A DNA stretch of 64,000 nt from Bolinopsis microptera. Taxonomy: Eukaryota; Ctenophora; Tentaculata; Lobata; Bolinopsidae. The position numbers were made by a program, and so were the translations under genes. The stretch is taken from assembly GCF_026151205.1 (NCBI RefSeq), contig NC_087075.1, positions 1,977,911-2,041,910 of the forward strand, written 5' to 3'. The notes under the pieces were generated by a model. That model was not told the origin of the DNA. It searched no databases and worked only from the letters and a program-made list of their open reading frames with translations. This document shows, piece by piece, positions 1 to 12,284 of this stretch; the first letter of the stretch is position 1; each line of letters opens with the position of its first letter.

Positions 1-524
1 TAGCAAGAGAATGGATAGAAGGTATATACCTAATACAAAAATACGTCAAAAAGAATCCAGGGTGATACAGGATCGGAGAGTGCAGACCGTAAAGTTTACG
101 CACCCACCCTTGCCTCCTAAATTCTTGGTTGGGTAGGCATTTATGCGAACTTGGTCGTTTATACTCCAAGTCCCTTTGTTAAAAAATTAATAAAATTTAT
201 CTCAGGAGTTAACTTCATTCAACAATAATAATATCAATATCAATTTATCGCATAAATTTAACTATCGAATACAGGTTTGATTATCGAATATAGGTTCGAT
301 TATCAAATATAGGTTCGATCTGATATAAATTTGTAAAATAAAATATTTAATTATTAAAAACATTACATCAAGTGGTTAATACAGCCACACATGATGGTAT
401 AAAAATAAAACAAATCCCTTAATTTTCCCCCGGATAAAAATCCAAAAAGGTGGTCAAAATGTGCCCTTTTTGCTAAAAGTTTGAATAATTTTCTGCAACT
501 GTATTAAATCAACCCAACGATGTG
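1..524. other. AT-rich intergenic sequence, no gene seen
   Basis: No reading frame here resembles a protein I know. The stretch is AT-rich. The only structure seen is a short imperfect tandem repeat at about 261-322, three copies of a roughly 20-base unit built on TATCGAATATAGGTTCGAT. Confidence 0.6.
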
Positions 525-941
525 ACAATTTTTTCCTTTTCACTCTTTTGAAAAAAGGCAATAGTGAAAGGTTACGAATGGACGTTTTTGCAGAAAAACG
601 TGGATTTTGGGGATTGCAGTAGGTGGGTCAAATATATGTCGTGTTGCTTCCGTTCGTTACCATGTCAACTTGCCGCGCGCACGCGCGCGAGGATTCGATT
701 GCTCGCGGAGATGTGGTGTATAGCTAGTCTGTGGTCAATGAATGCGCGGCGCACGAGCGTATTTTAATGTATACTAGTAATGTATAATATTTTGTAATAA
801 GCCCAACTTGAACGTGGCACGCGTAGTGTATTGATGTTTCAGTATTATTATTATAAGGTGAGCTGATTAGAGCTTATATTAATAGTTATAGTGAAATGGA
901 AATCTAGCGTCCGCCAAGACGAAACAACGGGCGCAATTCTT
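525..941 (+). repeat. Dispersed repeat family A, copy 1
   Basis: This stretch matches 27008-27440 in the same orientation across about 420 bases. It begins at TGAAAAAAGGCAATAGTGAA and ends at ACGGGCGCAATTCTTGTTA in both places, with many substitutions between. The defined ends and the absence of a long reading frame suggest a SINE or a non-autonomous DNA element. I see no terminal inverted repeat, poly-A tail or clear target duplication, so the class is unknown. Confidence 0.75.
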
Positions 942-1379
942 GTTAAAAATAGTCACATCGTTTTTGCCAAATTCTCGATGCGTACTACGCGCAAAAGCAT
1001 TTGCAATTTAGTTGTTATCATATCAATGAACACTCCACAGGGGGAGCTGAAACCAGGTTTTTGATCAAGCTCTGCCATTTGTAGTGAAACGGTGCCAACA
1101 GTTGCTCTCGTCCAATGAAATCGCTGTATTATGTAAACTAAGCTTCGCAAACGAATATATGTAATTCAATTATGCATATATACATAATGACTTGCAAAAT
1201 GAAGGGCTTTACCTGAGGACCCCAGGCTATTATGTTCAATATAGATTTGGCGGAATGACAGGCTGAGTGCGGCCCAGTAAGAAGGGCTCTGTATCATGTT
1301 ATGTAAAGAGTAAACCTCCATCTAGCGCGAACCCGCCAGCTGCAGTAAAATTTTATTGGAAGCTGGGAAGCATGGAATT

Positions 1380-1692
1380 CGATCATTCTGAAAATTGGCG
1401 ACAACCTTCCAATAGGGCTTTAACAACTGTCCAAAAATTTGGTAGATATCGGAGCTGAGCTTTGGTATAGTGATGCAGAAAATGGGGCAAAATACGCTGC
1501 TTTTGACTGTAACATAATTTTTGATGGTTGAATATGCTTAAAATTTTTACTTTTTTTCCTCGTTAAAATTGGATCAAGGGAAGGTTACTCAATACGCATT
1601 TGTTTCAAGAATTTTGTGCTGGCCGAAATTAGCGCTTAAAAACCATCCTACAGTTGGCAAGCGCGGCTCACTGTCGATGGCGCACTACCTAC
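1380..1692 (-). repeat. Dispersed repeat family B, inverted relative to 40565-40890
   Basis: The reverse complement of 40565-40890 matches this stretch closely, including GGGGCAAAATACGCTGCTTT and the end motif GCGGCTCACTGTCGATGGCG. The copy near 40.6 kb seems to extend to about 41.17 kb and is bordered by GTAT-rich microsatellites, so this copy is probably truncated. No coding capacity is visible. Confidence 0.75.
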
Positions 1693-1696
1693 TGTA

Positions 1697-1785
1697 ACAC
1701 GGCCATTGGCTTAATGGGTGATACTCGTAAAATATATGTTTCACAGTCCAACTCGGCGTGCGTCCTGGTAGGTTATAAACTTACA
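1697..1785 (-). repeat. Dispersed repeat family C fragment, inverted at 13560-13650
   Basis: The sequence containing GTGATACTCGTAAAATAT and CCAACTCGGCG followed by GTCCTGGTAGGTT recurs as its reverse complement near 13560-13650. It lies directly next to family B, so this area is a mosaic of repeat fragments. Confidence 0.65.
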
Positions 1786-2323
1786 ACCACTGTGCATTGG
1801 CCAGCCAGTGACATAAGGTTTGCTGGGAATGGTGCATTTCGTCGATTTAATTCACGATGTCGATCCTTCGCATTTCGCCGATCTGCATACGATCTGTGGT
1901 TGCGAGAAGCATTATTTGATGCGCGCGCGACCCAGTAGTGCATCGCGCTACGATTCGCCGATATACAATCTACCGAATTTGGTTGCTAAAAGAATTATTT
2001 GACGCGCTGCGCGGCTTTGTAGTCCATTTGTATCACATCGTAATATTGACCCCCACGGTCGTTCTTATGATACAGGGGAGCTGTGCACTCGTCACAATAG
2101 TGCATCGCGCGCTACAATCAACAATGATACACGTTGTATAGACCTTTTTAATCTGTTCATGTTTTCGTGCACGATGCCAATAATTTAAATAATTCAACGT
2201 CTATCAAACTTTTCGCGGCATGTACACGTGGGTTCAAATATTTTTAAATATATTATTTAAAAATTTTAAGTTGTAAATTAAAAATATCATATTTTTACTA
2301 TAATAAAATCAATAGTTTTCACC

Positions 2324-2480
2324 CCAAGTTTGACACACGTATATTTGATTGACAATGCATTTGGGGGACTTCACCGCTTCGACGCGCCGCGCAAACTAGC
2401 ATTCTTGCTTCGTTTCGTCGATCGTTGCTTTGCTTCGCAGAGCATCGATCTCGATGGGTTGACATCGTCAATCACTTATG
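2324..2480 (-). repeat. Dispersed repeat family D, inverted at 19076-19215
   Basis: The block with GCTTCGACGCGCCGCGCAAA and CTAGCATTCTTGCTTCG recurs as its reverse complement at 19076-19215. It contains short internal palindromes built on GCTTCGCAGAGC. No terminal structure could be fixed. Confidence 0.7.
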
Positions 2481-3291
2481 CATCAACCCTTCCAGATCGT
2501 TGCTTTGTATAGCAAACGTACATTTACGTTTTTATACGCAAACCATATATAACTACTTTGAAATTTAAAATAATTGTAGTACAAAGCCCTTTTGCGCTTG
2601 TATTACAGTAGTTTGGGAAACAAGCCTGTCACGTATATAGTATGCATGCATTATGGGTAGGCACATGGTTGACGGATGTTACATGTTACTCGTATAAATT
2701 TCTTCGAAGTAGCGCGCAACGCTTTCTTCTCGATGGCAAGTGCTACGAAGTAGCGCGCGCCGGGCCAGACCATTAACAATGGTCAAGGCCCATGGTTGAT
2801 GGTAAAATAAATGTGCCCTGCATAATTTTCAGATTTTTAAATTTTGTTTCACATTAAATTACATTTTTGGACAATTTTTAGTACCGAAATATATATTTAT
2901 CAAAATTGGAGCAAAAATCCTGTGGCTACTTCTGGCGTTCATTAAACTGTTTACTAACGATTAAGTAGTATAAGTGATGATTAATACTTAACTTTGCTTG
3001 CAATTACAATATTCGTGATTCGCATATCCAATCGTGTTTTAAAAATGATATCTAGACGTAAGAAAGTCTTAATAATTTTATTTCTGATGTGATCATCCGC
3101 TCTTCCGATTATCTTTTTATTTATTCTTTAATGACTCATGACATGACACAATAAGTTCATCACATAATTATCACAGGTCTTAGTGATATGAGTGGAAATC
3201 GTAGGGAAATGTGCTGTCTATTCGTTACTCAATGATGGCAAATTGCCACCTCAGGCCGAGGGTCGTGGGTTTCATTGAAACAAAATCTTGT
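2481..3291. other. Intergenic sequence, no gene seen
   Basis: AT-rich with scattered GCGC-rich words, for example two occurrences of GAAGTAGCGCGC near 2706-2760. No supported coding region or RNA gene was seen. Confidence 0.5.
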
Positions 3292-3401
3292 TTCATTGAG
3301 TACAGTACAATATAGGAAAGTATAGTATGATACTATGGTTTACACTACACAACCATGTTGGTTTAGAAGGCCAAGGTACCCTTACAACAGAGGCAGCTAT
3401 T

Positions 3402-3431
3402 GAGGGCGTCCAGGCGTCCGTGGACGCCCTC
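3402..3431. repeat. Short GC-rich hairpin
   Basis: The arms GAGGGCGTCCA and TGGACGCCCTC are perfect reverse complements around an eight-base spacer in otherwise AT-rich sequence. A short open frame crosses it, but I do not regard that frame as a gene. Confidence 0.5.
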
Positions 3432-3591
3432 AAATTATCATTTGGTGGCTGGTGCTTAAAAATAGAAATAGTTGAAAAGTGTGTCAAACAGTATATATAT
3501 ATATACTCTATATATACATTCAATTTTTAAGTTTTAAACTAATTACAACACTACAAATCTATTACATTTATTGAGGACCCCCAGTGGGAAC

Positions 3592-3625
3592 TAAGGATAC
3601 AAGGATACAAGGATACAAGGATACA
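3592..3625. repeat. Microsatellite (AAGGATAC)n
   Basis: About four tandem copies of an eight-base unit. It lies on the 3' side of the minus-strand LINE remnant at 3755-4120, so it may be the simple-repeat tail of that element. Confidence 0.7.
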
Positions 3626-3754
3626 AAAGTGATAATTATTTTATTGAATTCACAATAGTTATAATTCTGAAATAATTTAAGGTTACACAATTCTAGTTAT
3701 TTACAAATGTGTAGGGATAAAATAGAAATGTTTTATAATACTATTTTTGAGGTC

Positions 3755-4120
3755 CTATAGCATTATGCATTGGCCAGTATTTGAGTGGAAATCTGGGCTC
3801 TTATAGTAGGCTGTAAAATGTTCGTTCACAGAGAGAATTGAATGGATTGCTCTTGCTGTGGCAGTAAATTTTGTAGGGTCTAGTGTTTTATCGGATAGCA
3901 AACCGGCTAGGTCAGTAATATTTTTGGGATGGAAGTTAAATTTTTCTCTAACTGAGGAGTAGAGTAAACAGTCAGTTAGAACATGAATTTCGTCCTCAAT
4001 AGGCTTAAGCCCCTTGCTGAGAAAGCAAAAAGTACACCATCGATGTTCTCTTGGTACTAGGGGGGTTTCGTAACGGCCCCTCTCAATGTAAAGATTGTGG
4101 CAGCTCGGTAAATGTAACGA
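3755..4120 (-). pseudogene. LINE fragment: C-terminal zinc-knuckle region of a reverse transcriptase ORF
   Basis: Translating the minus strand gives an open stretch with the order ERGRYETPLVPREHR, CTFC, then PIEDEIHVLTDC. This is the C-terminal CxxC...H...C knuckle that follows the RT domain in several LINE clades. The same arrangement occurs at 15406-16233 (GRYGWKNSS, CHFC, EDEVHLLKEC) and at 53822-54516. Only the 3' end of the ORF is present, as expected for a 5'-truncated insertion. The AlkB-bearing element begins just to the right on the other strand. Confidence 0.8.
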
Positions 4121-4336
4121 CCATTACAGGTTGTATGTCAATGTAAATGGTTGTTGCACGATAAAGTTATCTTAAAGACATCCTAAGGACTATCAGACAT
4201 CGGTTTTTAAAGCAGTTTACTCCCATCTATCACCTAAAGATTATCAGACATCACTTATCCTTATCCTCCGGAGTGCTACAAAGGTACTGTAATCATTAAC
4301 TAAATTTCGAACAGTAGCATCTTTTTGTGATAAACT

Positions 4337-5638
4337 ATGTCTAGAATACCAGTTGGCTCAAGACATTACAATCTGAGATATCGAGGGAATTCTGTTAAAT
4401 TCCCCAGCAACGGCTCTTGTCCTACTGATAAATGTTCAAATTGTTTAACTCTATTAAGAGAGAATGATAGTCTTCGTCGGCAAATTTCTTTTCTCTATAA
4501 ACAATTATCAGAAAGTGACAGTGCACTCAAAGTTCCCCTCAGCGATGGTTCACTTATCCCTGTGTTGCCCCAGGTACCTGATCACTGTGAACATTCTATC
4601 AATGTTCCCCTCAGTAATGGGTCATCCTCGCATCTTGTTTCTGAGTTAACCCAAGAGCTATCCAAATTAGCAGAAGACAGTGAACATTCAGCAGAAATTA
4701 TCAATTTGGAAAATCCCAAACACTCTGTAAATGATGACAATGATGTGACCAACTCTATCAATCCATACCAAGATTTGAGTCGAGGAGTTTTTCAGTTTGT
4801 TGACACTGCCAAGTTAGATATAGAAACCCACTATACTCATAAGTTTGAGAATAGGGCAGTTGCATATTACGGGGACTTTCCCTACGCTTACAATGGAGGC
4901 TTTCATAACACAAGGCCAGTAGCAGACAATCCATACCTAAAGTCTATTTTAGAACACTTACGCTCACAGTTCCCAAAGTTGAAATTCAATAGTGCTATGA
5001 TTACCAAGTATAGAAATGGTCAGCAAGGAATTCCCTTTCACTCGGATGACGAGAGGTCAATTTCACCAGGCTCCATGATCTCCACCATCTCTTTAGGGGC
5101 TACTAGAGTCCTAAGCTTCAGATCCAAACTTAGAGCTCATATTGCTGACCTCACCCTCTCCCATGGTGACATAATGAATATGACCAGACAATCCCAGACC
5201 AGCTTTGAACACAGCCTCATCCAGGACAAGTCTGAAACCATGAGAATAAGCATTACTCTGCGCCTAATTGATGGCAGCGCAACCTTATCTACTCTGTCTG
5301 ATGTTTCCAGTCAAGTTAAGAACACTGAACCCTCGGTCCCTAAGACTAGATCAATAGAACATTCTGGTAAATCTTTGTGTGTCTACATTAGCTCTAGTAT
5401 GTTCTCCAAATTAGAGGGAGAAAAGCTATCGTCCAAACATCATGAGGCACATGTATTCAGCTACCCTGGTGCCACAGCCAATGCAATCAATGAACGGTTT
5501 CAATCAGATGTAAGAAAAGACACTCTTAATACCAATAATGTGAAAAGCATTGTACTTATGTGTGGTACAAATGACGTGGACTCTATCCTGAACCTGACAG
5601 CCCTCGCAACATTGAGGCCAAAACTTCAGGCCGGATAG
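4337..5638 (+). CDS. LINE ORF1-like protein: AlkB-type 2OG-Fe(II) oxygenase plus SGNH-hydrolase domain
   Basis: The frame has 433 codons from an ATG. Residues 1-70 are polar with a CxxC and a coiled-coil-like leucine pattern. Residues about 150-310 match an AlkB-type dioxygenase. The iron ligands read as H235-x-D237 (in GIPFHSDDE) and H292 (in TSFEHSL), and R303 and R309 sit in the final strand where AlkB proteins bind 2-oxoglutarate and substrate. AlkB enzymes oxidatively remove alkyl groups from nucleic acids. After about residue 345 comes an SGNH-hydrolase start (YISSSMFS, FSYPGATA, CGTNDVD) cut by a stop. Matching downstream words, KLARHLKYH near 5960, show that the SGNH domain originally continued. 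SGNH/esterase domains are known in ORF1 of CR1-type LINEs. The AlkB domain is the odd part, and every catalytic residue survives although the rest of the element is decayed. Confidence 0.8.
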   Translation: MSRIPVGSRHYNLRYRGNSVKFPSNGSCPTDKCSNCLTLLRENDSLRRQISFLYKQLSESDSALKVPLSDGSLIPVLPQVPDHCEHSINVPLSNGSSSHLVSELTQELSKLAEDSEHSAEIINLENPKHSVNDDNDVTNSINPYQDLSRGVFQFVDTAKLDIETHYTHKFENRAVAYYGDFPYAYNGGFHNTRPVADNPYLKSILEHLRSQFPKLKFNSAMITKYRNGQQGIPFHSDDERSISPGSMISTISLGATRVLSFRSKLRAHIADLTLSHGDIMNMTRQSQTSFEHSLIQDKSETMRISITLRLIDGSATLSTLSDVSSQVKNTEPSVPKTRSIEHSGKSLCVYISSSMFSKLEGEKLSSKHHEAHVFSYPGATANAINERFQSDVRKDTLNTNNVKSIVLMCGTNDVDSILNLTALATLRPKLQAG

Positions 5639-8600
5639 TTTTTCTGGTATGCTAGAGCTCTGGACCTTTACAAACAATTGTATTGAAAACTTGTACTTTT
5701 CCATCACAAGGGGCACCTGGAGCTGATATTAAAATTGTTAAACTTATTACCTCGGGAGAGTTTCTCCAGAAAACAAGGTTATAACTGATATCAATGAGTG
5801 TATATCAAAAATCTGCAAAGAAGAAAATACACCTATGTAACTGCTCTCAACCGAGAAACTCGTTTTCTTGTTTAGTGATAAGAAAAGGCTTAGAAAAAAT
5901 CGTCATTTTTTAGGTAGTTATGGAGAGGATAATGTCCTCATGATTATGGCATAGTTAAATTAGCAAGGCACTTGAAGTATCATGCACACCATTAGAAATA
6001 CTGTGACTACTGACATACATCCTACCATCCGTTTTATTTTTAAGTACGACATTCAGACATTATCAACCCTGCTTTTATTCTGTTTTTTGTTTAAACACAA
6101 CTTTACAACTTTTCTTCATTTCCATTGTGATAATAAGTTACAAGATGACAAATTTTAAAAATGCAGCTTATAGGTTTCACAACCTCTGCAGTGGTCATTG
6201 TAACATTAAGGGAGGGCTTCTCAATTTAGGCTAAATGTAATGAAACCTTTCCAACTTATTAGAGATCATTAATTAGACATACTTTCCCTAAAAGAGATGG
6301 AATCTTAATGATACTAAGACACAAGACACCATAAATATTCCTTCCACCTTCCACCTTATGCGATGGACAGGGCCAACAGGTTCTAGGGGTGGTTGTGGCT
6401 TAATGATAAACAAAAAACTAGCTCTTACACAGAATTAGTTATGGATAGTACGCTTGATACATTGAAGCATTTATGGGTGAAGCTTAAGAATGCAAGATCA
6501 CTGTTTGCTGCTTCTATCGCTCTGGAAATTATAGCAGTGTTGGATAACTTTATTGATACATTCATTTTTGCATGGAAAAAAATTGAATGGAAAAAAAAGT
6601 TATCTGGATTGGGGATATAAACATTTGACCAGAATAATATTCCTCCACCAGTACAAAAAATTAGAAATTACCCTTGAGATGATTACAATCTAGTTCAAAC
6701 CATTCAAGCGATAACTAGAGTTGCTAAACGTGGAACACTGTTACCCAGACTACATTGAGTAATATTTCAGCTAACTGTATGAAGATTTTGTCCAATCTTC
6801 TGTTCTGATGAACGTATTGGAGATTCATCCAGTATTTGTGTGAGTTGTGTAAGTACCTAATTAGCTCCTAAATTTGAGAAGGTTGAATAGAAATCATTGT
6901 AAACGTAATGTTAAACAATTCTTGACTATTAAGACACCTGTTCTGATTACAGTCCACTATTGGAAAAGTACCGATGTTGAAGCTATCACAGCTGGCCTTT
7001 GTCATCATATTTGAACAGGCATATGCAACCTTTTCCCTTGCAAGACCATAGGAAAGGCATGAAAAGTTCATACATAAACCTTCTACTGAACTTTTTATAT
7101 GCCTTAATTCATACACATTTTCTTCTAAAGAATTCCGTATAAAAAGAAGGATAGAGAGACAATGGAAATTGCATAAATGTGGTACATGTAGCAAATGTTT
7201 AAAAGTGTAATGAGGCTGGGATTGCTACAAGAAGATTCAGAGAAAATAAATTGAAATTAAATAGCTAAAACCTGCAAAAAGGCTAATGTAATCGATGATC
7301 TACAAGTTTAAAAGTGCCAAGAATGATCTTAAAGGGATATGGAAATATCAACTGGCATCAATATGACCCCTGGCTCAACTAATTGGTCAACTATCAATGA
7401 GAATGATTCTGAGCTATTTAACTTTCATTTTGCAAGTGTGGGATCAAGGAGATTACAAAATCAGGCAAAATATTGAAAGAGTTAGTTTTACTGGATTTTT
7501 TACCTCCTAGAAACTTCTAATATCTCATTAGATAGATTCCACGCAATAAATGAAACGTGATATCTAATGTATGTCGAAACGCTCAGAATGCAAGGCACTC
7601 ATATGACAATGTGCCTCTATTTTTACTTAAGCAAAGCTGTACCAACATAGTTGAGCACTGACCCACATTGTCAATCATGCGCTAATACAGGTGTTTTACC
7701 AACCCTTTGTAAAAAGCTAGAGTAACTTCCCAATCCCTAAGGCAGGAACTTGAAAGATGATCTAATAATTAAGGCCAATATCCATCCTTCCACTTGTAGG
7801 AAAACTTATCGAATACTTTGTCGGCAAGCAATCATGATTCCATGGAAAGAGAACACACTTTCATCTGGCATCAAAATGGCTTTCGGAAAAATCACTCCAC
7901 AACTTATCTGATGTACGATCTTGATGGACGAAATAAATATCTGCGTAATCTAAGTCTTATAAACCAGGAATACTTTCTGATCTTAAGAAGGACTTTGGAC
8001 ACAGTGAATCATGAAACTATTGCTTCCAAAATTGGCAGATTATGGATTGGGGGCAATGCTTTACCGGGTTAGAGAACTTCTTATCTTTAGCTATCAATGC
8101 ACTAGATCAATGGCAAATCTAAGCTCATTTTTTGACGTTATGAGTGGTGTACCACACGGAAGAATCTTTGGGCCTATATCTATTTAGTTATCTTCATAAA
8201 AGACATCATTTATGCCTGTAAACCTATCTAAGCCCTTTTCTATTTGCCGATGATGGTGCACTATTCTTTGATCAAACCTGCAGAGCACATTTATAAACAT
8301 GGAACATAGAACTTATGACAATCTTTAAATGCTCAGTGTTAAATAAATTATCACTCATATGAAAAGAAGATTTGAATTCCTATTGTTTGATTTGTTGACC
8401 ACATGATGAAATTAACCATTGATTGTAATGAGGTAACTTTCACCAATCAAGGAGTGCAAGAGACAAAATATCTTGGCTCATTTAGATTAGTAAATTAAAC
8501 TTCAAAAGGCATATAGATTATATTATTAGGGATGGTCATGAAGAGAATTTGGTGCATGTAATAAGAAGTAAAGCTCTGCTACACATTAAATATAGGTAAA

Positions 8601-9100
8601 AATGTTTGCCAATGCATCAAATGTTGCACAATTCGATTATTTGGACACGTTCTATTGTAGAGCTGGCAAGACAAAACTTGCTGAAACTTGGACCCTTGTA
8701 CAAAAAAGGTAGCCAAAATAGCTCTTCAACGTTCCAAAAACAGAGCGCAGCTTAATGTTTATAGGAGACATGAAATGGTTACCACTCCATCTTAGACGAC
8801 AAACTCCATCTGGTCAAAATTCCCTTGTTTAGAATCATCCATGACAATTGTCCTACAAAACTTTATGAACAAATTTAGTTACATATCAGGGTGTAATAGG
8901 TGCGGGAAAGGCAGCAACCTTTAGTCAATAGATAAACTCACAAAAAAAAACTTTCAATACTTGCGGGCAAAATGTTGTGAATATGTTCAACCAGATCTAC
9001 GAAACTGCCCCGATGTTATTAAAAAGCTTTTAGTGATTCGTATAAGAAAACTGCTACTAATCATCTTAACACAGACCTAATTATACCGACGGGGACAATT
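5639..9100 (+). pseudogene. Decayed LINE body: SGNH end, endonuclease and reverse transcriptase remnants
   Basis: This continues the element starting at 4337 but is full of stops and frameshifts. Recognisable pieces lie in canonical order: the SGNH C-terminus near 5940-5990; an endonuclease-like GPTGSRGGCGLMI near 6370; a pre-RT segment ELFNFHFASVGS near 7410; RT blocks RPISILPLVGKLIEYFVGK (about 7767-7830), QNGFRKNHST (about 7880), DTVNHE (about 8000), GVPHG (about 8148) and FADD (about 8250); and a post-RT block ETKYLGS near 8465. The palm motifs confirm a non-LTR reverse transcriptase. Copies or transcripts of this body could not encode working enzymes. The 3' boundary near 9.1 kb is approximate. 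Confidence 0.8.
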
Positions 9101-12100
9101 CTTTGACAAATTTTACACTGCAATCATAGTCGCCGATCACTAAGTAACTTATATGTCTTTTTAAATCTGAGGCATATATATTTGATGAATCGACAAGCTA
9201 TTCCCTTTTTTTACCCCTTACCTTCTGATTGATTTTGCACTTGACTGACATGTTTAAACTGGAGAAGGGGTTCCACAGTGGTAGTTTTATAAACACTTTT
9301 AAGTTATTGACTTATTATATTAGTGGTAGTTTTATCGACCACATTTAATTTATTACTAATCAGACTTAGTATTTTATTTTTGGTGACTGTATCCACCCAG
9401 TTTTAACTTTGATTAAGTGTACGTTTATCGAGGACACATTGACTGAATGTTATTTTTATTCTAATTTATATTCTAGATATTTTATTTATTTTACAACAGA
9501 CGACAACTACCTGTTTTTTTTTCATATTAGTTACTCAGAATCTCTTGTACAGACTTTTTAACAAGGACATTGACAAAATGATATCACATTAGGCATTCAT
9601 TATTGCATCTAAAATATTTCACTTGCATTAGGCTTAGACATTTATTCTCTGGTCAAAACAGATTTCAAAAGTATAAGTTAATTGTAGTATGACAGTAAGG
9701 TATATAAGGAAGATATTAATTTTGCTTGGGCTATTATATTGACAAGGATTGAGGTTTAAGATGATATGGAATTTGAATTCTATATAAATTTACACTATTT
9801 TGGTTGGGGCATTTTGCCCTAGTAAATATGGTTTACTACGCATAAATATCATAATTCTTTGATTGGTATTCGCTATCTGGTTATTTTTCTAGGAATATGA
9901 TTATTATATCCTCAAATTTGCTTTAGGTAGGGGCCGCTAAAAGAACTGGATTCTTCCAGGAAGCATCCGTGCAAGGAGCTTGGTCTACTATATATTAATT
10001 ATTAACCATTCATTCTAGTATGTGCACGAAAAAAAAGTTTATTTCAATCAATTATGAAGCGATTTAAGCTCTCAATGCTTATTGATATTTGTAGCGAGAT
10101 ATCGACCAAAAATCAGTCATTTTGGCTACACGCACAAAGAAAGGTACCAAATGAGGCAACTAGTTTGATCTTTTTTGTGCTCAAAATTTGCAATATGTGC
10201 TTTTCGTTACGAAACAGAGATGTTCTCTTAATAATTTACTCAACTTTAAATATGGAGTTTTTCAGCAAATAAAAGACCGAGGGATTAGGAAAAAAAGAAA
10301 AAAAAGGAAAAGGAAAGCACCTCACGGTATCACTCTCATAGCGAATGTTTCATCATTTACCGGAGTTGCAACCAATATAACACTAAGGTATTTGGTACTT
10401 TATCCGTACCTCCCCTTGCATAGAAATAATAGCAAGCAATTACACTATCTTTAAGAAATCAAAACTCTTAATATAAACATTCGATCAACCAAAGTTAAAC
10501 CATTTTCCTGTTAAATAAGGTGGTAAGGGGTTAAACCTGAAAATGGAAGGCGATGGGGGTACGACAAAAAATGATTGAATTTGGTCATAGTCTCTGCTTT
10601 TTACTAATTACCTCAATCGACTCCTTACTGCTCCTCCACAGGTCGTATTGCCTGTGATTTAAGTTAATGCAAAAACCCAGCGGTCCGCTATCGGAATTAT
10701 AGCGGTTCACATACGGAAAGCTAGAGGATGGCTAGTGGAAACTCGCGGTACGCCTAAAGGAGTCGCGGTGGTAAATGCCGCACTATACCTAGCGGATGGA
10801 TGGGAGGCTAGGGACGCTGCGCGCAAACTAGCGGATACTAGTGGTGACATTTCCAAGAAAAATGATACATTATTCTCAAATTTTGAATGAAAAATGAATT
10901 TCAAAATCTTTTGGTTTACCAACATTCAATATTGTGACTTACTTACTACCAAGCTTTTAAACATTTAAAGTAATATATTTTTCAAAGTTTTACAATGCTA
11001 CTCTGTTAAGGTAAAGCCGGCGCAAGTTATAAGCAAAAACAATTTATGTTCTGCGGGAGAATGGATTGCGGTCGTTAAATTTAAGATTGAGCTGGGGATA
11101 TGAAGTCCGTGCGACGATATCATCGTGGATATGTGTCATGGAGTTGAGAATATGATCCAGGTTGGCAAATGCAACCAAAATTTTAACTAGGAATAAACAT
11201 TATGTCTTCAGTACTGTTGCATTTAATCATATATTAGTTTAAACGTGCAGAACAGTTTCCTTTAGAACTTGCGTACAGTACTTCAACTTAGTGGATTCAA
11301 AAATTTCGTTGTGTCTTGAACTAAATTAGTTGTTAGTAACGTTTTAACTTGCCTACGAAAGCATGTCATTCATGACGAGATGACACGGGATATTGATGAG
11401 AGGGCGGGAGGCCAATCAACCCTATCGACTACAAATGGTAAGTAAATAAAGTTGACATAAACTCTTGGTTGAATATTCTCAAAACAGTAAATTTGTCCGT
11501 TAATTGTTACATTCATTAAGTGAATTATATTTATCCCTCCAGACGTCGAAAAGGTAAACATTAACAACTGTTATACCTCCGCCAGGAGGATGGAATTTGC
11601 CAGTATATATTCGGAGTAAGATTATGGCGGATGTAAATGAAGATTTTGTAAAAGTTGCGAAAATATTTTGGAAACAAGTTACAAGTGTTACCATTCTATT
11701 TTAGTAAACAAATATCTATCATCGCAGCAGATTGGAGGAAACCCCGGCCGAGAGTGTGAGACCAGGAGTGATCGTCCGCTAGAGCATGGGAGGCGGAACT
11801 CCTAACTACGCTACAGCCAGGCCACCAGGACATGCCTACTCCGGGCGCTATGACGCCAGTTTGTCCACTGTAGGGTGACAAGGTTATTGTTTAAAACCGC
11901 TATTTTTTAACATTTGATTTACGGTTTGTTAATCCGTTCAAGAATCTCCACCGGTAACCCTTTTTCATAATACATATTTCTCATTATATTGTATGTAGGT
12001 TTTGACCTACATATTATTCCAAAAATCAGGAAAGGACCAGACATGGCACCACATCCCACGTCTCACCCATCCATCGACCCCACACACCCCACCTTATCGA

Positions 12101-12284
12101 CGCCAAAAACTTGCCCTCGACGCGAATAATCCCGCGTTCGAAGTGCGGATACTCCCACAGAGTGGAATTTTCTAGTTTTTTTTGTGGCGTACGGAACACG
12201 GTACCATCAACTTCGGAGGGAAAGGAAAAATTTAAGGGGTGTTGAAGGCAAACCTTCTCAGAGGTCTCTATTGGAGAAACTAAT
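9100..12284. other. Long stretch without a supported gene
   Basis: Short frames here look like chance. At 10680-10840 the word CTAGCGGA and its near-complements recur (AGCGGTCCGCTATCGG and others), which suggests a decayed foldback element. A purine-rich run lies at 10290-10315. I see no exon, RNA gene or transposon protein. Confidence 0.45.

Noticed and set aside
3293-3530. Small overlapping frames near 3.3-3.5 kb
   Set aside because: The frames cross a palindrome and TA-rich microsatellite, lie on both strands, and match no family.
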